A DNA stretch of 7,316 bases from Woeseiaceae bacterium (GCA_013138675.1 WTCH01000236.1:1-7316), one strand, 5' to 3'. Positions 1 through 6,691 are shown, counted from the first letter of the stretch. Notes: generated by a model from the letters alone, not told the origin. Program-made: numbers and translations.

Positions 1-2427
1 CGACTCGATAAATCACTGAAAGAAGCCGCTGCAGGAACCAAGACAGAGGAACTCGCGGCAATACGGGCGCAGCACTACGACCTTGCTAAAGCACTCGACG
101 TCGATGGGCCGCAATTGCTCGACGTAACCCTGCACGAACTCGAACAGTTGATTGCCGGCGTACGGCTAATTCGCGAAGTCAGCGTGCGTGTCAGGGTCCG
201 TGTGATGGCCCTTGGTGAGATCATGGCGACGCGATTGGGCGCCGCGTTTCTGGAGCGGGTCGGACTGCCGCTCAACTGGGTAGACGCACGCGATCTGTTG
301 ACGAGCGTTACCACCAGCGGAGGCCAGAGAACACAAGACTACCTGTCAGCAACGTGCGATCCATCAGCCGACCCCGAATTCAAGGAAGCGCTGCAGTCGC
401 ATGAAGGCGTGATCCTGACGCAGGGTTTCATTGCCCGTAACGAATGGGGTGAAACCGTCTTGCTTGGTCGTGGTGGTTCGGACACTTCTGCCTCCTATTT
501 TGCCGCACGCTTGCAGGCAAGGCGCCTGGAGATCTGGACCGATGTGCCAGGCATGTTTACGGCGGACCCTCGTGTAGTTCCATCGGCCCGCTTGCTGCTG
601 GCGCTGCACTTTAACGAAGCCCAGGAACTTTCGTCCGCAGGTAGTTCTGTACTGCACCCACGATGTTTGTCGCCGCTGCGCGCCAACGGCATCCCACTTT
701 TTATTCGTTGCACGGCATCTCCGGAAGTATCGGGCACCGTCGTATCATCAGTTACTGAAGAGATCGAACCCCAGGTTAAGGGCATTTGTCTGCGCAACGG
801 GCTGACATTGATCTCGATGGACGGGGTCGGGATGTGGCACGAAGTCGGCTTTCTCGCCAAAGCATTCGCGATCTTCAGCGAACACTCGGTGTCGGTGGAC
901 CTCGTGTCTACATCCGAGACCAATGTCACGGTATCTATCGACAGCGCCGATGGCTCACTGGATGACGATACCAGGCGCGCGTTGTTAAGCGACCTCGAGA
1001 AGCTGTGTCGCGTACGCGCAATCAACGACTGCTCAGCTGTGAGCCTTGTTGGACGCAAGATCCGCACGATCCTGCCTCGTCTTGCACCTGCGCTCGCCGT
1101 ATTCGAAGAAGAGAAGATCCACCTCATGTCGCAGGCAGCGAATGATCTAAATTTGAGTTTCGTCGTCGACCAGGGGCAGGGCCCGAAGCTGGTTCGCAAG
1201 CTGCACGCCTCGATCATTCGTAAGACCGGCGGAAGCCCGGTGTTCGGCCAGAGCTGGGAACGTCTTTTCCGGGGCGATCAGCCAGCCATCCAGACACATG
1301 ATGTGTGGTGGATGCGCAAGCGTGAGCAACTACTCGAGCTGGCGGGCAAGCAGTTGAACGCATACGTGTATGACCGGGACAGCGTTCGTGAGGCAGCGCG
1401 TAACCTGCTTGGCCTGGAAAGCGTCGATCGGGTTTTGTACGCCGTCAAAGCCAATTTCAACGCTGAGTTATTGCGTGTCCTGAATGAAGAGGGCGTGGAT
1501 TTCGAATGTGTGTCGCCCGGTGAAGTTGAGTGGCTTGAGCAGGTAATGCCCGATATTGATCTCAGTCGCATCCTGTTCACCCCGAACTTCGCACCGCGCG
1601 ACGAGTACGAATGGGCCCTTGAAAAGGGTCTGCAACTTACCCTGGACAATTTGTATCCACTCGAAGCGTGGCCGGAGTTGTTCAAAGACAGGAAGCTGTT
1701 TATTCGGATCGACCCCGGGCAGGGCCGCGGTCATCACGAGCACGTCAAAACTGCCGGCCTGCACTCAAAATTTGGCATTCCGATGTTCGAGGTCGATGAC
1801 CTGAAACGCCTGATTGAAGAGGTTGGTGCAGATGTCGTTGGCATCCATGCACACAGTGGCAGCGGAATTCTCGATCCCGATAACTGGCGTTCAGTAGCTG
1901 TCAATCTCGTCCAGGTAGCGCAACGATTCCCCTCAGTTCGCTCGATTGACCTTGGCGGCGGCATCGGTGTGCCGGACAAGCCCGGAGACAAACCTTTTGA
2001 CCTCGAGAAGCTTGATGCAACGCTGAAAGATATACGGGCGTCGTATCCGCAGTACCACCTGTGGCTCGAACCAGGCCGTTACCTCGTGTCGCAAGCCGGG
2101 GTTCTTCTGAGTAGAGTGACCCAGGTCAAGGGAAAAGGCGACATGCGCTACGTTGGCATTGGCACCGGCATGAATTCGTTGATACGACCCGCTTTGTACG
2201 GTTCATATCATGAGATTGTCAACCTGAGCAAAGCGGAACACGCACCGACGGATACCGTTACGGTTGTGGGGCCGATCTGTGAAACCGGCGACAAGCTGGG
2301 CAGTGACCGGCTCATGCCGCCATCTGAAGAGAACGATGTGATTCTGATCGCCAATGCGGGCGCCTACGGTTACGTCATGAGCTCGCAATACAATCGTCGC
2401 GACGTGGCCGAAGAACTCGTTATCTGA
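1..2427 (+). CDS. lysAC: Bifunctional aspartate kinase / diaminopimelate decarboxylase (LysAC type), 5'-truncated by window edge
   Basis: This fused enzyme catalyses the first step (aspartate to aspartyl-4-phosphate) and last step (meso-diaminopimelate to lysine, PLP-dependent) of lysine synthesis in the cytoplasm. The frame is open from base 1 and 808 residues are visible. About 45-50 N-terminal residues, including the KFGGTS motif, lie outside. Numbering by codon in the window, the kinase part (about 1-255) shows GRGGSDTSA at 156-164, followed by WTDVPGMFTADPR. A paired ACT regulatory region (about 260-405) suggests feedback control by an end product. The decarboxylase part (about 440-808) has the PLP lysine K483 in YAVKAN, HAHSGSG at 616-622, the GGG phosphate-binding loop at 652-654, EPGRY at 690-694, active-site cysteine C760 in CETGD, and YGYVMSS at 789-795. 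All key residues seen are intact. The TTG at 115 is not the real start because homology continues upstream. The stop lies 14 bases before the next gene. Confidence 0.96.
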   Translation, partial: RLDKSLKEAAAGTKTEELAAIRAQHYDLAKALDVDGPQLLDVTLHELEQLIAGVRLIREVSVRVRVRVMALGEIMATRLGAAFLERVGLPLNWVDARDLLTSVTTSGGQRTQDYLSATCDPSADPEFKEALQSHEGVILTQGFIARNEWGETVLLGRGGSDTSASYFAARLQARRLEIWTDVPGMFTADPRVVPSARLLLALHFNEAQELSSAGSSVLHPRCLSPLRANGIPLFIRCTASPEVSGTVVSSVTEEIEPQVKGICLRNGLTLISMDGVGMWHEVGFLAKAFAIFSEHSVSVDLVSTSETNVTVSIDSADGSLDDDTRRALLSDLEKLCRVRAINDCSAVSLVGRKIRTILPRLAPALAVFEEEKIHLMSQAANDLNLSFVVDQGQGPKLVRKLHASIIRKTGGSPVFGQSWERLFRGDQPAIQTHDVWWMRKREQLLELAGKQLNAYVYDRDSVREAARNLLGLESVDRVLYAVKANFNAELLRVLNEEGVDFECVSPGEVEWLEQVMPDIDLSRILFTPNFAPRDEYEWALEKGLQLTLDNLYPLEAWPELFKDRKLFIRIDPGQGRGHHEHVKTAGLHSKFGIPMFEVDDLKRLIEEVGADVVGIHAHSGSGILDPDNWRSVAVNLVQVAQRFPSVRSIDLGGGIGVPDKPGDKPFDLEKLDATLKDIRASYPQYHLWLEPGRYLVSQAGVLLSRVTQVKGKGDMRYVGIGTGMNSLIRPALYGSYHEIVNLSKAEHAPTDTVTVVGPICETGDKLGSDRLMPPSEENDVILIANAGAYGYVMSSQYNRRDVAEELVI

Positions 2428-2431
2428 ATTC

Positions 2432-2439
2432 GGAGAGGG
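2432..2439 (+). promoter_or_regulatory. Shine-Dalgarno of the glutathione S-transferase gene
   Basis: GGAGAGGG lies just upstream of the ATG at 2442, within the 14-base gap after the lysAC stop. It supports that ATG as the start. No promoter fits in the gap, so the gene is probably read from the lysAC transcript. Confidence 0.7.
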
Positions 2440-2441
2440 CT

Positions 2442-3035
2442 ATGAGACTATATTGGGCACCGCAAACGCGTTCAGCACGCGCGCTTTGGCTACTTGAGGA
2501 GGCCGGAGTTTCCTATGATCTCGAACACATCGATATACGCGATCCACATCGGACAGACAGCGACGAGTTTCGGGCTGCGAGCCCGATGGGCAAGGTACCT
2601 GCACTCGTTGATGGCGATGTGAAGATGTCGGAATCAGCAGCGATTTGCCTGTACGTAGCCGATCGATACGGCGCCGGCAGTCTTGCGCCGGCGATCGATG
2701 ATCCCATGCGCGGAAAATTTCTGTACTGGCTGATGTACACACCGGCTGTCATCGAGCCAGCGATGTCCGAGAAATTCAATGGTGTCGAACCTGCCCGTCA
2801 GCGAAGTGGATGGGGTGACTTCGATCTGATGATTGAAACGCTGGAAAAAGGCATCGGCGACAACACCTGGATACTCGGAGATAAGTTTACCGCCGCCGAC
2901 ATCATGCTTGGATCGAGCACTGTATTCCTGCGTGCGTTCGACATGTTGCCAGATTCGGAAGTACTCGTAGCTTATGCTGACCGATGTCTCGCACGGCCGG
3001 CGTACCAGAAAGCATTGGAGCTGCAAGAGGTATAA
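2442..3035 (+). CDS. Glutathione S-transferase family protein
   Basis: The 197-residue product has the two-domain layout of small bacterial cytosolic glutathione S-transferases. The N-terminal thioredoxin-like domain (about 1-77) begins MRLYWAPQTRSARALWLLEE, with T9 and S11 near the usual catalytic Ser/Cys/Tyr position. It carries the cis-proline segment SPMGKVPAL (P53) and the glutathione gamma-glutamyl-binding pair E64-S65. The all-helical C-terminal domain contains the N-capping/hydrophobic-staple segment GDKFTAADIMLG at about 146-157. The ATG start is supported by a GGAGAGGG Shine-Dalgarno at 2432-2439. The gene follows lysAC by 14 bases on the same strand, so cotranscription is likely, although no link to lysine synthesis is evident. 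The substrate cannot be read from sequence: conjugation, peroxidase or isomerase activity are all possible. The family call is firm and the class is not. Confidence 0.9.
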   Translation: MRLYWAPQTRSARALWLLEEAGVSYDLEHIDIRDPHRTDSDEFRAASPMGKVPALVDGDVKMSESAAICLYVADRYGAGSLAPAIDDPMRGKFLYWLMYTPAVIEPAMSEKFNGVEPARQRSGWGDFDLMIETLEKGIGDNTWILGDKFTAADIMLGSSTVFLRAFDMLPDSEVLVAYADRCLARPAYQKALELQEV

Positions 3036-3114
3036 GACCGAGACCCCGGCACTGCAGTCGACCTAAGCCCGAGGGCAGGGCGCTCGTTTGCGTAAGTAAA
3101 GCGCAGCGCAGCGA

Positions 3115-3137
3115 CAAAATTGCCGGGAGCAATTTTG
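3115..3137. repeat. Perfect 9-bp hairpin inside the intergenic element
   Basis: CAAAATTGC and GCAATTTTG pair perfectly around the five-base loop CGGGA. The stem is AT-rich, unlike its GC-rich surroundings. No run of T follows on either strand, so it is not a classical intrinsic terminator on its own. Confidence 0.75.
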
Positions 3138-3161
3138 GACGCACGTAGTGCGCCCGAAGGG

Positions 3162-3182
3162 CCGGCGACAGGATGTCGCCGG
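3162..3182. repeat. Perfect 9-bp GC-rich hairpin inside the intergenic element
   Basis: CCGGCGACA and TGTCGCCGG pair perfectly around the three-base loop GGA. A small alternative stem, GCCC-GAA-GGGC at 3152-3162, overlaps its left edge by one base. Its strength makes it the most stable part of the element and a likely barrier to exonucleases or polymerase, but there is no T-tract beside it. Confidence 0.75.
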
Positions 3183-3221
3183 TCAACCATGAAGCAAACG
3201 AGTGCGCTGGTCTCGGGCTTG

Positions 3222-3518
3222 TTAGCCGGTGTGTCGCTCGCTCAGTACGTTTGTGACATCTTCGAAGCTAATGTCCTGCACCTTTAGTAGTACGAGCAGG
3301 TGATAGACGAGATCAGCTGCTTCACTTAGTACTTCCGCTCGGTCTCCCGCGACCGACGCTAGTGCAAGTTCCACCGCTTCTTCACCCACTTTTTGCGCCA
3401 CGCGCTTCGTGCCGCTTGCCGCGAGGCTCGCTGTGTAGCTTTCCTGTGAGGGGTTTTCGAGCCGGTCGGCAATGATCGACTCGAGATTTTGCAGGAAATT
3501 TTCAGTGCTATTCGTCAT
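3222..3518 (-). CDS. hisE: Phosphoribosyl-ATP pyrophosphatase, free-standing HisE
   Basis: HisE hydrolyses phosphoribosyl-ATP to phosphoribosyl-AMP and pyrophosphate, the second step of histidine synthesis. The 98-residue all-helical protein has the MazG-like fold signatures of the family. These are SYTASLAASGTKRVAQKVGEE at about 27-47, with acidic metal ligands E46, E47 and E50, and then EAADLVYHLLVLL at 66-78. It aligns with the C-terminal half of the E. coli HisIE fusion, but nothing resembling the HisI cyclohydrolase domain is attached. The ATG directly abuts the hisF stop (TAA then ATG, no gap). An AGGA at 3527-3530, eight bases upstream, serves as Shine-Dalgarno. It is the last gene of the operon, and its stop lies one base from the inverted-repeat element. 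Confidence 0.95.
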   Translation of the reverse strand: MTNSTENFLQNLESIIADRLENPSQESYTASLAASGTKRVAQKVGEEAVELALASVAGDRAEVLSEAADLVYHLLVLLKVQDISFEDVTNVLSERHTG

Positions 3519-4289
3519 TTAGGAAATCCTGATGTCTACGCCTTTGGCGGCAAGGAATTTCTTGAGCTCGCCAATGTTGATTTCGGCACTGTGGAATACA
3601 CTGGCAGCCAGTGCGCCGTCGACCCTGGCCAGTCGAAAAGTGTCTGCGAAATGTTGCATCGACCCGGCACCACCTGACGCAATTAGAGGTACCCGGCAAG
3701 TCTCGCGCACAATTCGCAGCTGCTCATTGTCGTAACCTGTGCGTACGCCGTCCTGGTTCATGCAGTTGAGAACAACCTCACCGATTCCGCGTTCTTGTGC
3801 CTCACGTATCCAATCAACCGTGTCGAGATCCGCGGCTACCGTCTTGTCGGGATCACCGGTGTACTGGTACACGCTGTAGCGACCATCAAGCTCGCGACTA
3901 TCGACCCCGAGAACGACGCATTGGGAGCCGAAGCGCCGGGCCAGATCGTTGATAAGAGAGGGTGACTCGAGGGCCGGGGAGTTGATTGAAATCTTGTCCG
4001 CGCCTTTGTTCAGAACCTGCTCGGCATCGGCGACGCTGCGTATGCCGCCCGCCACGCAAAATGGAATATCGATGACTGAGGCAACCCGGTCGACCCAGCT
4101 GCGGTCGACAGTCCTTCCGTCAGGGCTGGCCGTGATGTCGTAGAAGACGAGTTCATCGGCACCTTCCTTACAGTAGCGCTCGGCAAGTTCAACGATGTCG
4201 CCGACGATCCGGTGGTTCCGAAACTGTACGCCCTTGACGACGACGCCATCGCGTACGTCCAGGCACGGGATTATGCGCCTTGCCGGAAT
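3519..4289 (-). CDS. hisF: Imidazole glycerol phosphate synthase cyclase subunit HisF, apparent ATT start
   Basis: HisF is the (beta/alpha)8-barrel subunit that joins ammonia from HisH with PRFAR to give imidazole glycerol phosphate and AICAR. The 256-residue reading closely matches E. coli HisF, including RIIPCLDV, VVKGVQFRNH, GADELVFYDITAS, DIPFCVAGGIRS, ADKISINSPAL, NQDGV, PLIASGGAG and DGALAASVFH. The catalytic aspartates fall at D11 and D130, the standard numbering. No ATG, GTG or TTG exists between the upstream in-frame stop and the GTG at 4055. That GTG would remove about the first 78 residues, including D11 and the first beta strands. The start chosen is ATT at 4287-4289, eight bases after GAGGAG at 4298-4303, which puts PARRIIPCLDV in register with the family N-terminus. 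The gene overlaps the end of hisA by 19 bases, so initiation is probably coupled to hisA translation. A sequencing error of ATG to ATT cannot be excluded. Confidence 0.93.
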   Translation of the reverse strand: MPARRIIPCLDVRDGVVVKGVQFRNHRIVGDIVELAERYCKEGADELVFYDITASPDGRTVDRSWVDRVASVIDIPFCVAGGIRSVADAEQVLNKGADKISINSPALESPSLINDLARRFGSQCVVLGVDSRELDGRYSVYQYTGDPDKTVAADLDTVDWIREAQERGIGEVVLNCMNQDGVRTGYDNEQLRIVRETCRVPLIASGGAGSMQHFADTFRLARVDGALAASVFHSAEINIGELKKFLAAKGVDIRIS

Positions 4290-5011
4290 GACGAAATCTC
4301 CTCAGCCGTGATCTTGCCATCCAGCACGGCGCGCCCTGTTATGGCGGCGGGCACGCCCTTGTCGCGCAACATCTCGAGATCGCGGATATCGCGAACGCCT
4401 CCTGAGGCCTGCAACTGCAGCTCGGGAAAGCGCCCAAGAATGTGCTCGTAGAGTTCAAAATTCGGCCCGGCCATGGCGCCATCGCGGCTGACATCAGTGC
4501 ATAACACATGACGAAGCCCCAGGCCCCCATAGTCCTCAATGCACTCAAAGACCGATGTGTTACTCGGTGTGGTCCAACCATGCGTCGTAATCAACGGAAC
4601 GCCACCATCATCGATATTCACGTCCAGCGCCAGGACGATATGGTCGCCACCAAACTGAACAAGCCACGACTTGACCGCGTCTGGCTCTGTAATTGCCAGG
4701 CTGCCAATAACACAGCGAGTGACGCCGCTATCGAGCCACGCCTGCAGGGTCGCCTTGTCGCGAATGCCTCCGCCAACCTGCACGGACATGTCGGTTCTCG
4801 CGGCGATGCCTGCGATGATGTTCCGATTCTGTTGCGCCCCGGTCCTTGCACCATCCAGGTCAACAATATGGAGGTCAGTCGCCGAGAACGACGCAAACTG
4901 CTCCGCAATTCCAATGGGGTCGTCGCTGTAGTCGGTTGTCTGTGCAAAGTCGCCTTGGTACAGGCGGACGCATTTGCCGTCTTGCAGGTCAATAGCCGGG
5001 ATGACTTTCAT
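4271..5011 (-). CDS. hisA: ProFAR isomerase HisA
   Basis: HisA (phosphoribosylformimino-AICAR-phosphate isomerase) carries out the Amadori rearrangement of ProFAR to PRFAR, the substrate of HisF/HisH. The 246-residue product has the family's usual length and (beta/alpha)8-barrel motifs: MKVIPAIDLQDGKCVRLYQG at the N-terminus, LHIVDLDGA at about 47-55, VQVGGGIRD at 77-85, TDVSRDGAMAGPN at 172-184 and ASGGVRD at 202-208. Catalytic aspartates D8 and D130 are present. The ATG at 5009-5011 overlaps the hisH stop in an ATGA arrangement. No clear Shine-Dalgarno precedes it, so translation probably depends on ribosomes terminating at hisH. An in-frame start 31 codons further up lies inside hisH and would add an extension not seen in the family. 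Its 3' end overlaps hisF by 19 bases. Confidence 0.97.
   Translation of the reverse strand: MKVIPAIDLQDGKCVRLYQGDFAQTTDYSDDPIGIAEQFASFSATDLHIVDLDGARTGAQQNRNIIAGIAARTDMSVQVGGGIRDKATLQAWLDSGVTRCVIGSLAITEPDAVKSWLVQFGGDHIVLALDVNIDDGGVPLITTHGWTTPSNTSVFECIEDYGGLGLRHVLCTDVSRDGAMAGPNFELYEHILGRFPELQLQASGGVRDIRDLEMLRDKGVPAAITGRAVLDGKITAEEISSFRQGA
4298..4303 (-). promoter_or_regulatory. Shine-Dalgarno GAGGAG deciding the hisF ATT start
   Basis: GAGGAG on the minus strand lies inside the 3' end of hisA, exactly eight bases before the ATT at 4289. That is ideal spacing and supports initiation at this non-standard codon. The in-frame stop just upstream (TGA overlapping the T-GAG of the same region) rules out a longer hisF. 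Confidence 0.7.
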
Positions 5012-5613
5012 AACGTAAGGCCGACAAAATTCGCGAGCAATCGGGAGCCGGCAGCCGATGAGCGCTCGGGATGAAACTGTGCCGCCACAAAATTGTCGCG
5101 GCAAGTAATGGCGCTAAATAGGCTCGCATGATTCGCAGTAGCAATCGTGTAACGGGAAACGGGCAGGGCGTAGCTGTGCAGGAAATAGAAGTAGCTGCCG
5201 TCATCTACCGAGCGCAAAATCGTGTGCCTGCCGGTCCTTTTTACGGCACACCACCCCATATTCGGAACGGGGCAGGTTATATCAGCCGGTAGTCGCCGCG
5301 CTGTGCCGGGAATGATACCCAGGCAGTCGACATCTTCTTCTTCGGACGCATCGGTGAGCAATTGCATACCAAGACAAATACCAAGCACTGGCTGTGTCAA
5401 TTTTCGGATGACGTCGATCAGCTGGCATTCACGCAGGCGGGACATGGCGTCGCGTGCTGCTCCAACACCCGGCAAGATGACGCGATCCGCGCTGCGGATC
5501 TGATCTGCATCCGTCGTCAAAGTCGCGTTCGCGCCCAGTCTCTCAAAGGCGTACAACAACGAAGCGATGTTCGCGCCACCGCTATCAATGATCGCTATCT
5601 TCGACGCGGCCAT
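5008..5613 (-). CDS. hisH: Imidazole glycerol phosphate synthase glutaminase subunit HisH
   Basis: HisH is the class I glutamine amidotransferase that feeds ammonia to HisF. The 201-residue protein begins MAASKIAIIDSGGANIASL, has the oxyanion-region loop LPGVGAA at 47-53, the nucleophile C80 in GICLGMQLL, PNMGW at 117-121 and YFLHSY at 143-148. It ends with catalytic H181 and E183 in QFHPER, so the triad is complete. The ATG chosen is one base after the hisB stop. An ATG 14 codons upstream lies inside hisB and would add a charged extension (MAMKCRQRKERLAE) absent from the family. Only a weak AAGGA, about 13 bases away, precedes the chosen start, which suggests coupling to hisB. The gene ends in a 4-base ATGA overlap with hisA and is separated from hisF by hisA, as in E. 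coli. Confidence 0.96.
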   Translation of the reverse strand: MAASKIAIIDSGGANIASLLYAFERLGANATLTTDADQIRSADRVILPGVGAARDAMSRLRECQLIDVIRKLTQPVLGICLGMQLLTDASEEEDVDCLGIIPGTARRLPADITCPVPNMGWCAVKRTGRHTILRSVDDGSYFYFLHSYALPVSRYTIATANHASLFSAITCRDNFVAAQFHPERSSAAGSRLLANFVGLTL

Positions 5614-5614
5614 T

Positions 5615-6691
5615 TCAGCTAAGCGTTCCTTTCGTTGACGGCATTTCATTGCCATTGCGCTGGATGGAGGCCCTCAATGCACGGCCCACCGCTTTGAAGC
5701 ACGCCTCGATCATGTGATGCGTATTTTGCCCTCGAACTTCGACGTGAATTGCCGCCCCAAGTGAGTCTGACAATGTTCGGAAGAAATGCTCGACCATTTC
5801 GGATGCAAATTCCCCGACTGTCTCGCGTGGAAAATCGCCCTCGAACACGATACGGCCGCGGCCGGACAGGTCGATCGATGCACGAGCTTCGCTTTCATCC
5901 ATTGGCACAACGAATCCGTAGCGGCCGATGCCGAGTTTATTGCCAAGAGCCTTCCGCAGGGCGTCGCCAAGACAGATCGCTGTGTCCTCGATCGTGTGGT
6001 GATCATCGACCTCCAGATCTCCTTCGCATTCGAGCTCAAGGCTAAAACCACCGTGTTTCGCAATCTGCTCCAGCATGTGATCGTAGAAACCAATACCTGT
6101 AGTGATAGCGACCGGCTCTGCACAGTCCAGATTCACGCGCGCCTTTATTTGAGTCTCATTTGTCCGCCGGCAAACGGACGCTGTCCGCTCCGAGTAACAC
6201 AGCAAGTCAACGAAGCCGGGCCAGGTCGACGAACGATCGCCGGCTTGATCGAGCAGCAAGCCGCGCACCCCCAGTCGCTCTGCCAGTTCCATGTCGGTTG
6301 CACGATCCCCGATGACGGCTGAGTTATCACTATCGATATCGGTCTCGGCCAGGTATCGCGTCAGCAAGCCGGTGCGCGGCTTGCGGCATTCACACTGATC
6401 ATCCGGCAAGTGAGGGCAAATCAGGATCTCGTCGAATGTCAGCCCCTGGGAGGAGAACATGGCGAGCATGTGCTCCTGGCAGACGCTGAATTGGTCCTCG
6501 GGAAATGACGCCGTACCCAGCCCGTCCTGGTTGCTCACCATTACGAATCGATAGCCGTGTGCGGCGAGTTCCAGCAGTGACGGGATCACATCTTCAACCA
6601 GGCGCACCTTATCGAGGGAGTCCACCTGGAAATCTGCTGGCTCCTCAATCAATGTGCCATCCCGGTCAATAAAAAGGACCCGCTCAGACAT
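5615..6691 (-). CDS. hisB: Bifunctional histidinol-phosphatase / imidazoleglycerol-phosphate dehydratase HisB
   Basis: The 358-residue protein has the same fusion as E. coli HisB (355 residues). The N-terminal HAD phosphatase (about 1-165), acting on histidinol phosphate, has FIDRDGT with D9 and D11, SNQDGLG at 53-59, the zinc cluster C92, H94, C100 and C102 in CPHLPDDQCEC, RKP at 103-105, and GDRATD at 128-133. The C-terminal dehydratase (about 175-350), acting on imidazole glycerol phosphate, has TGIGFYDHML at 198-207, the metal-binding DDHHTIED at 229-236, EMVEHFFRTL at 298-307, and the second metal motif NTHHMIEACFKA at 323-334. All key residues are intact. The start overlaps the end of hisC by 8 bases and has a strong GGAGG six bases upstream. 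The stop is one base before hisH. The phosphatase-dehydratase fusion is typical of gammaproteobacterial and related his operons. Confidence 0.97.
   Translation of the reverse strand: MSERVLFIDRDGTLIEEPADFQVDSLDKVRLVEDVIPSLLELAAHGYRFVMVSNQDGLGTASFPEDQFSVCQEHMLAMFSSQGLTFDEILICPHLPDDQCECRKPRTGLLTRYLAETDIDSDNSAVIGDRATDMELAERLGVRGLLLDQAGDRSSTWPGFVDLLCYSERTASVCRRTNETQIKARVNLDCAEPVAITTGIGFYDHMLEQIAKHGGFSLELECEGDLEVDDHHTIEDTAICLGDALRKALGNKLGIGRYGFVVPMDESEARASIDLSGRGRIVFEGDFPRETVGEFASEMVEHFFRTLSDSLGAAIHVEVRGQNTHHMIEACFKAVGRALRASIQRNGNEMPSTKGTLS

Larger units (their letters stand above)
3065..3220. repeat. Structured intergenic element: long imperfect inverted repeat enclosing three hairpins
   Basis: Two 27-base arms, 3065-3091 and 3194-3220, are reverse complements at 23 of 27 positions. 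Both ends of each arm match perfectly (AAGCCCGAG outside, CTCGTTTGC inside). Two of the four mismatches would be G-U pairs in RNA read from the + strand. Between the arms sit a 9-bp stem at 3115-3137, a 5-bp stem CGCAC/GTGCG at 3140-3152 and a 9-bp stem at 3162-3182, so the whole folds as a multi-branched cruciform. It ends one base before the hisE stop codon and begins 29 bases after the transferase stop, filling the gap between convergent genes. No plausible protein is encoded. By form it resembles dispersed palindromic intergenic repeats (REP/BIME- or MITE-like) of gammaproteobacteria. Whether it is repeated in the genome cannot be seen here. It could also stop or stabilise both transcripts. 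Confidence 0.75.

Noticed and set aside
495..1217. A 240-codon open frame on the - strand opposite lysAC
   Set aside because: It lies antisense to the conserved kinase and ACT coding region. The composition is Ser/Arg/Thr-rich, typical of a shadow frame, and no domain is recognisable.
1969..1995. A segment containing AAGCCCGGAGAC that resembles the outer arm of the intergenic element
   Set aside because: The similarity covers only about nine bases within conserved lysAC coding sequence and has no matching inverted partner, so it is probably chance.
3115..3137. The AT-rich hairpin as a Rho-independent terminator
   Set aside because: Neither strand has a run of T after the stem. Termination by the whole element remains possible but is not shown by this hairpin.
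2902..3190. Small - strand open frames running through the palindromic element into the transferase 3' end
   Set aside because: Their translations are made of the inverted-repeat sequence, with no family resemblance. The symmetry and the placement between convergent genes fit a non-coding element better.
4508..5074. A 188-codon open frame on the + strand opposite hisA and the hisH end
   Set aside because: It is wholly antisense to well-conserved his genes, its translation resembles no family I know, and such open antisense frames are expected in GC-rich coding DNA.
5012..5104. An upstream in-frame start for hisA adding 31 residues
   Set aside because: The extension lies within conserved hisH coding sequence. 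MKVIPAIDLQDG is the standard HisA N-terminus, and the ATGA overlap is a typical coupled start.
5614..5655. An upstream ATG for hisH adding 14 residues
   Set aside because: It would lie inside hisB and add a charged segment absent from HisH proteins. The ATG at 5613 puts KIAIIDSGGAN at the usual N-terminal position.
5786..6322. A 178-codon open frame on the + strand opposite hisB
   Set aside because: It covers the conserved HisB linker and catalytic regions in antisense and shows no recognisable motif.
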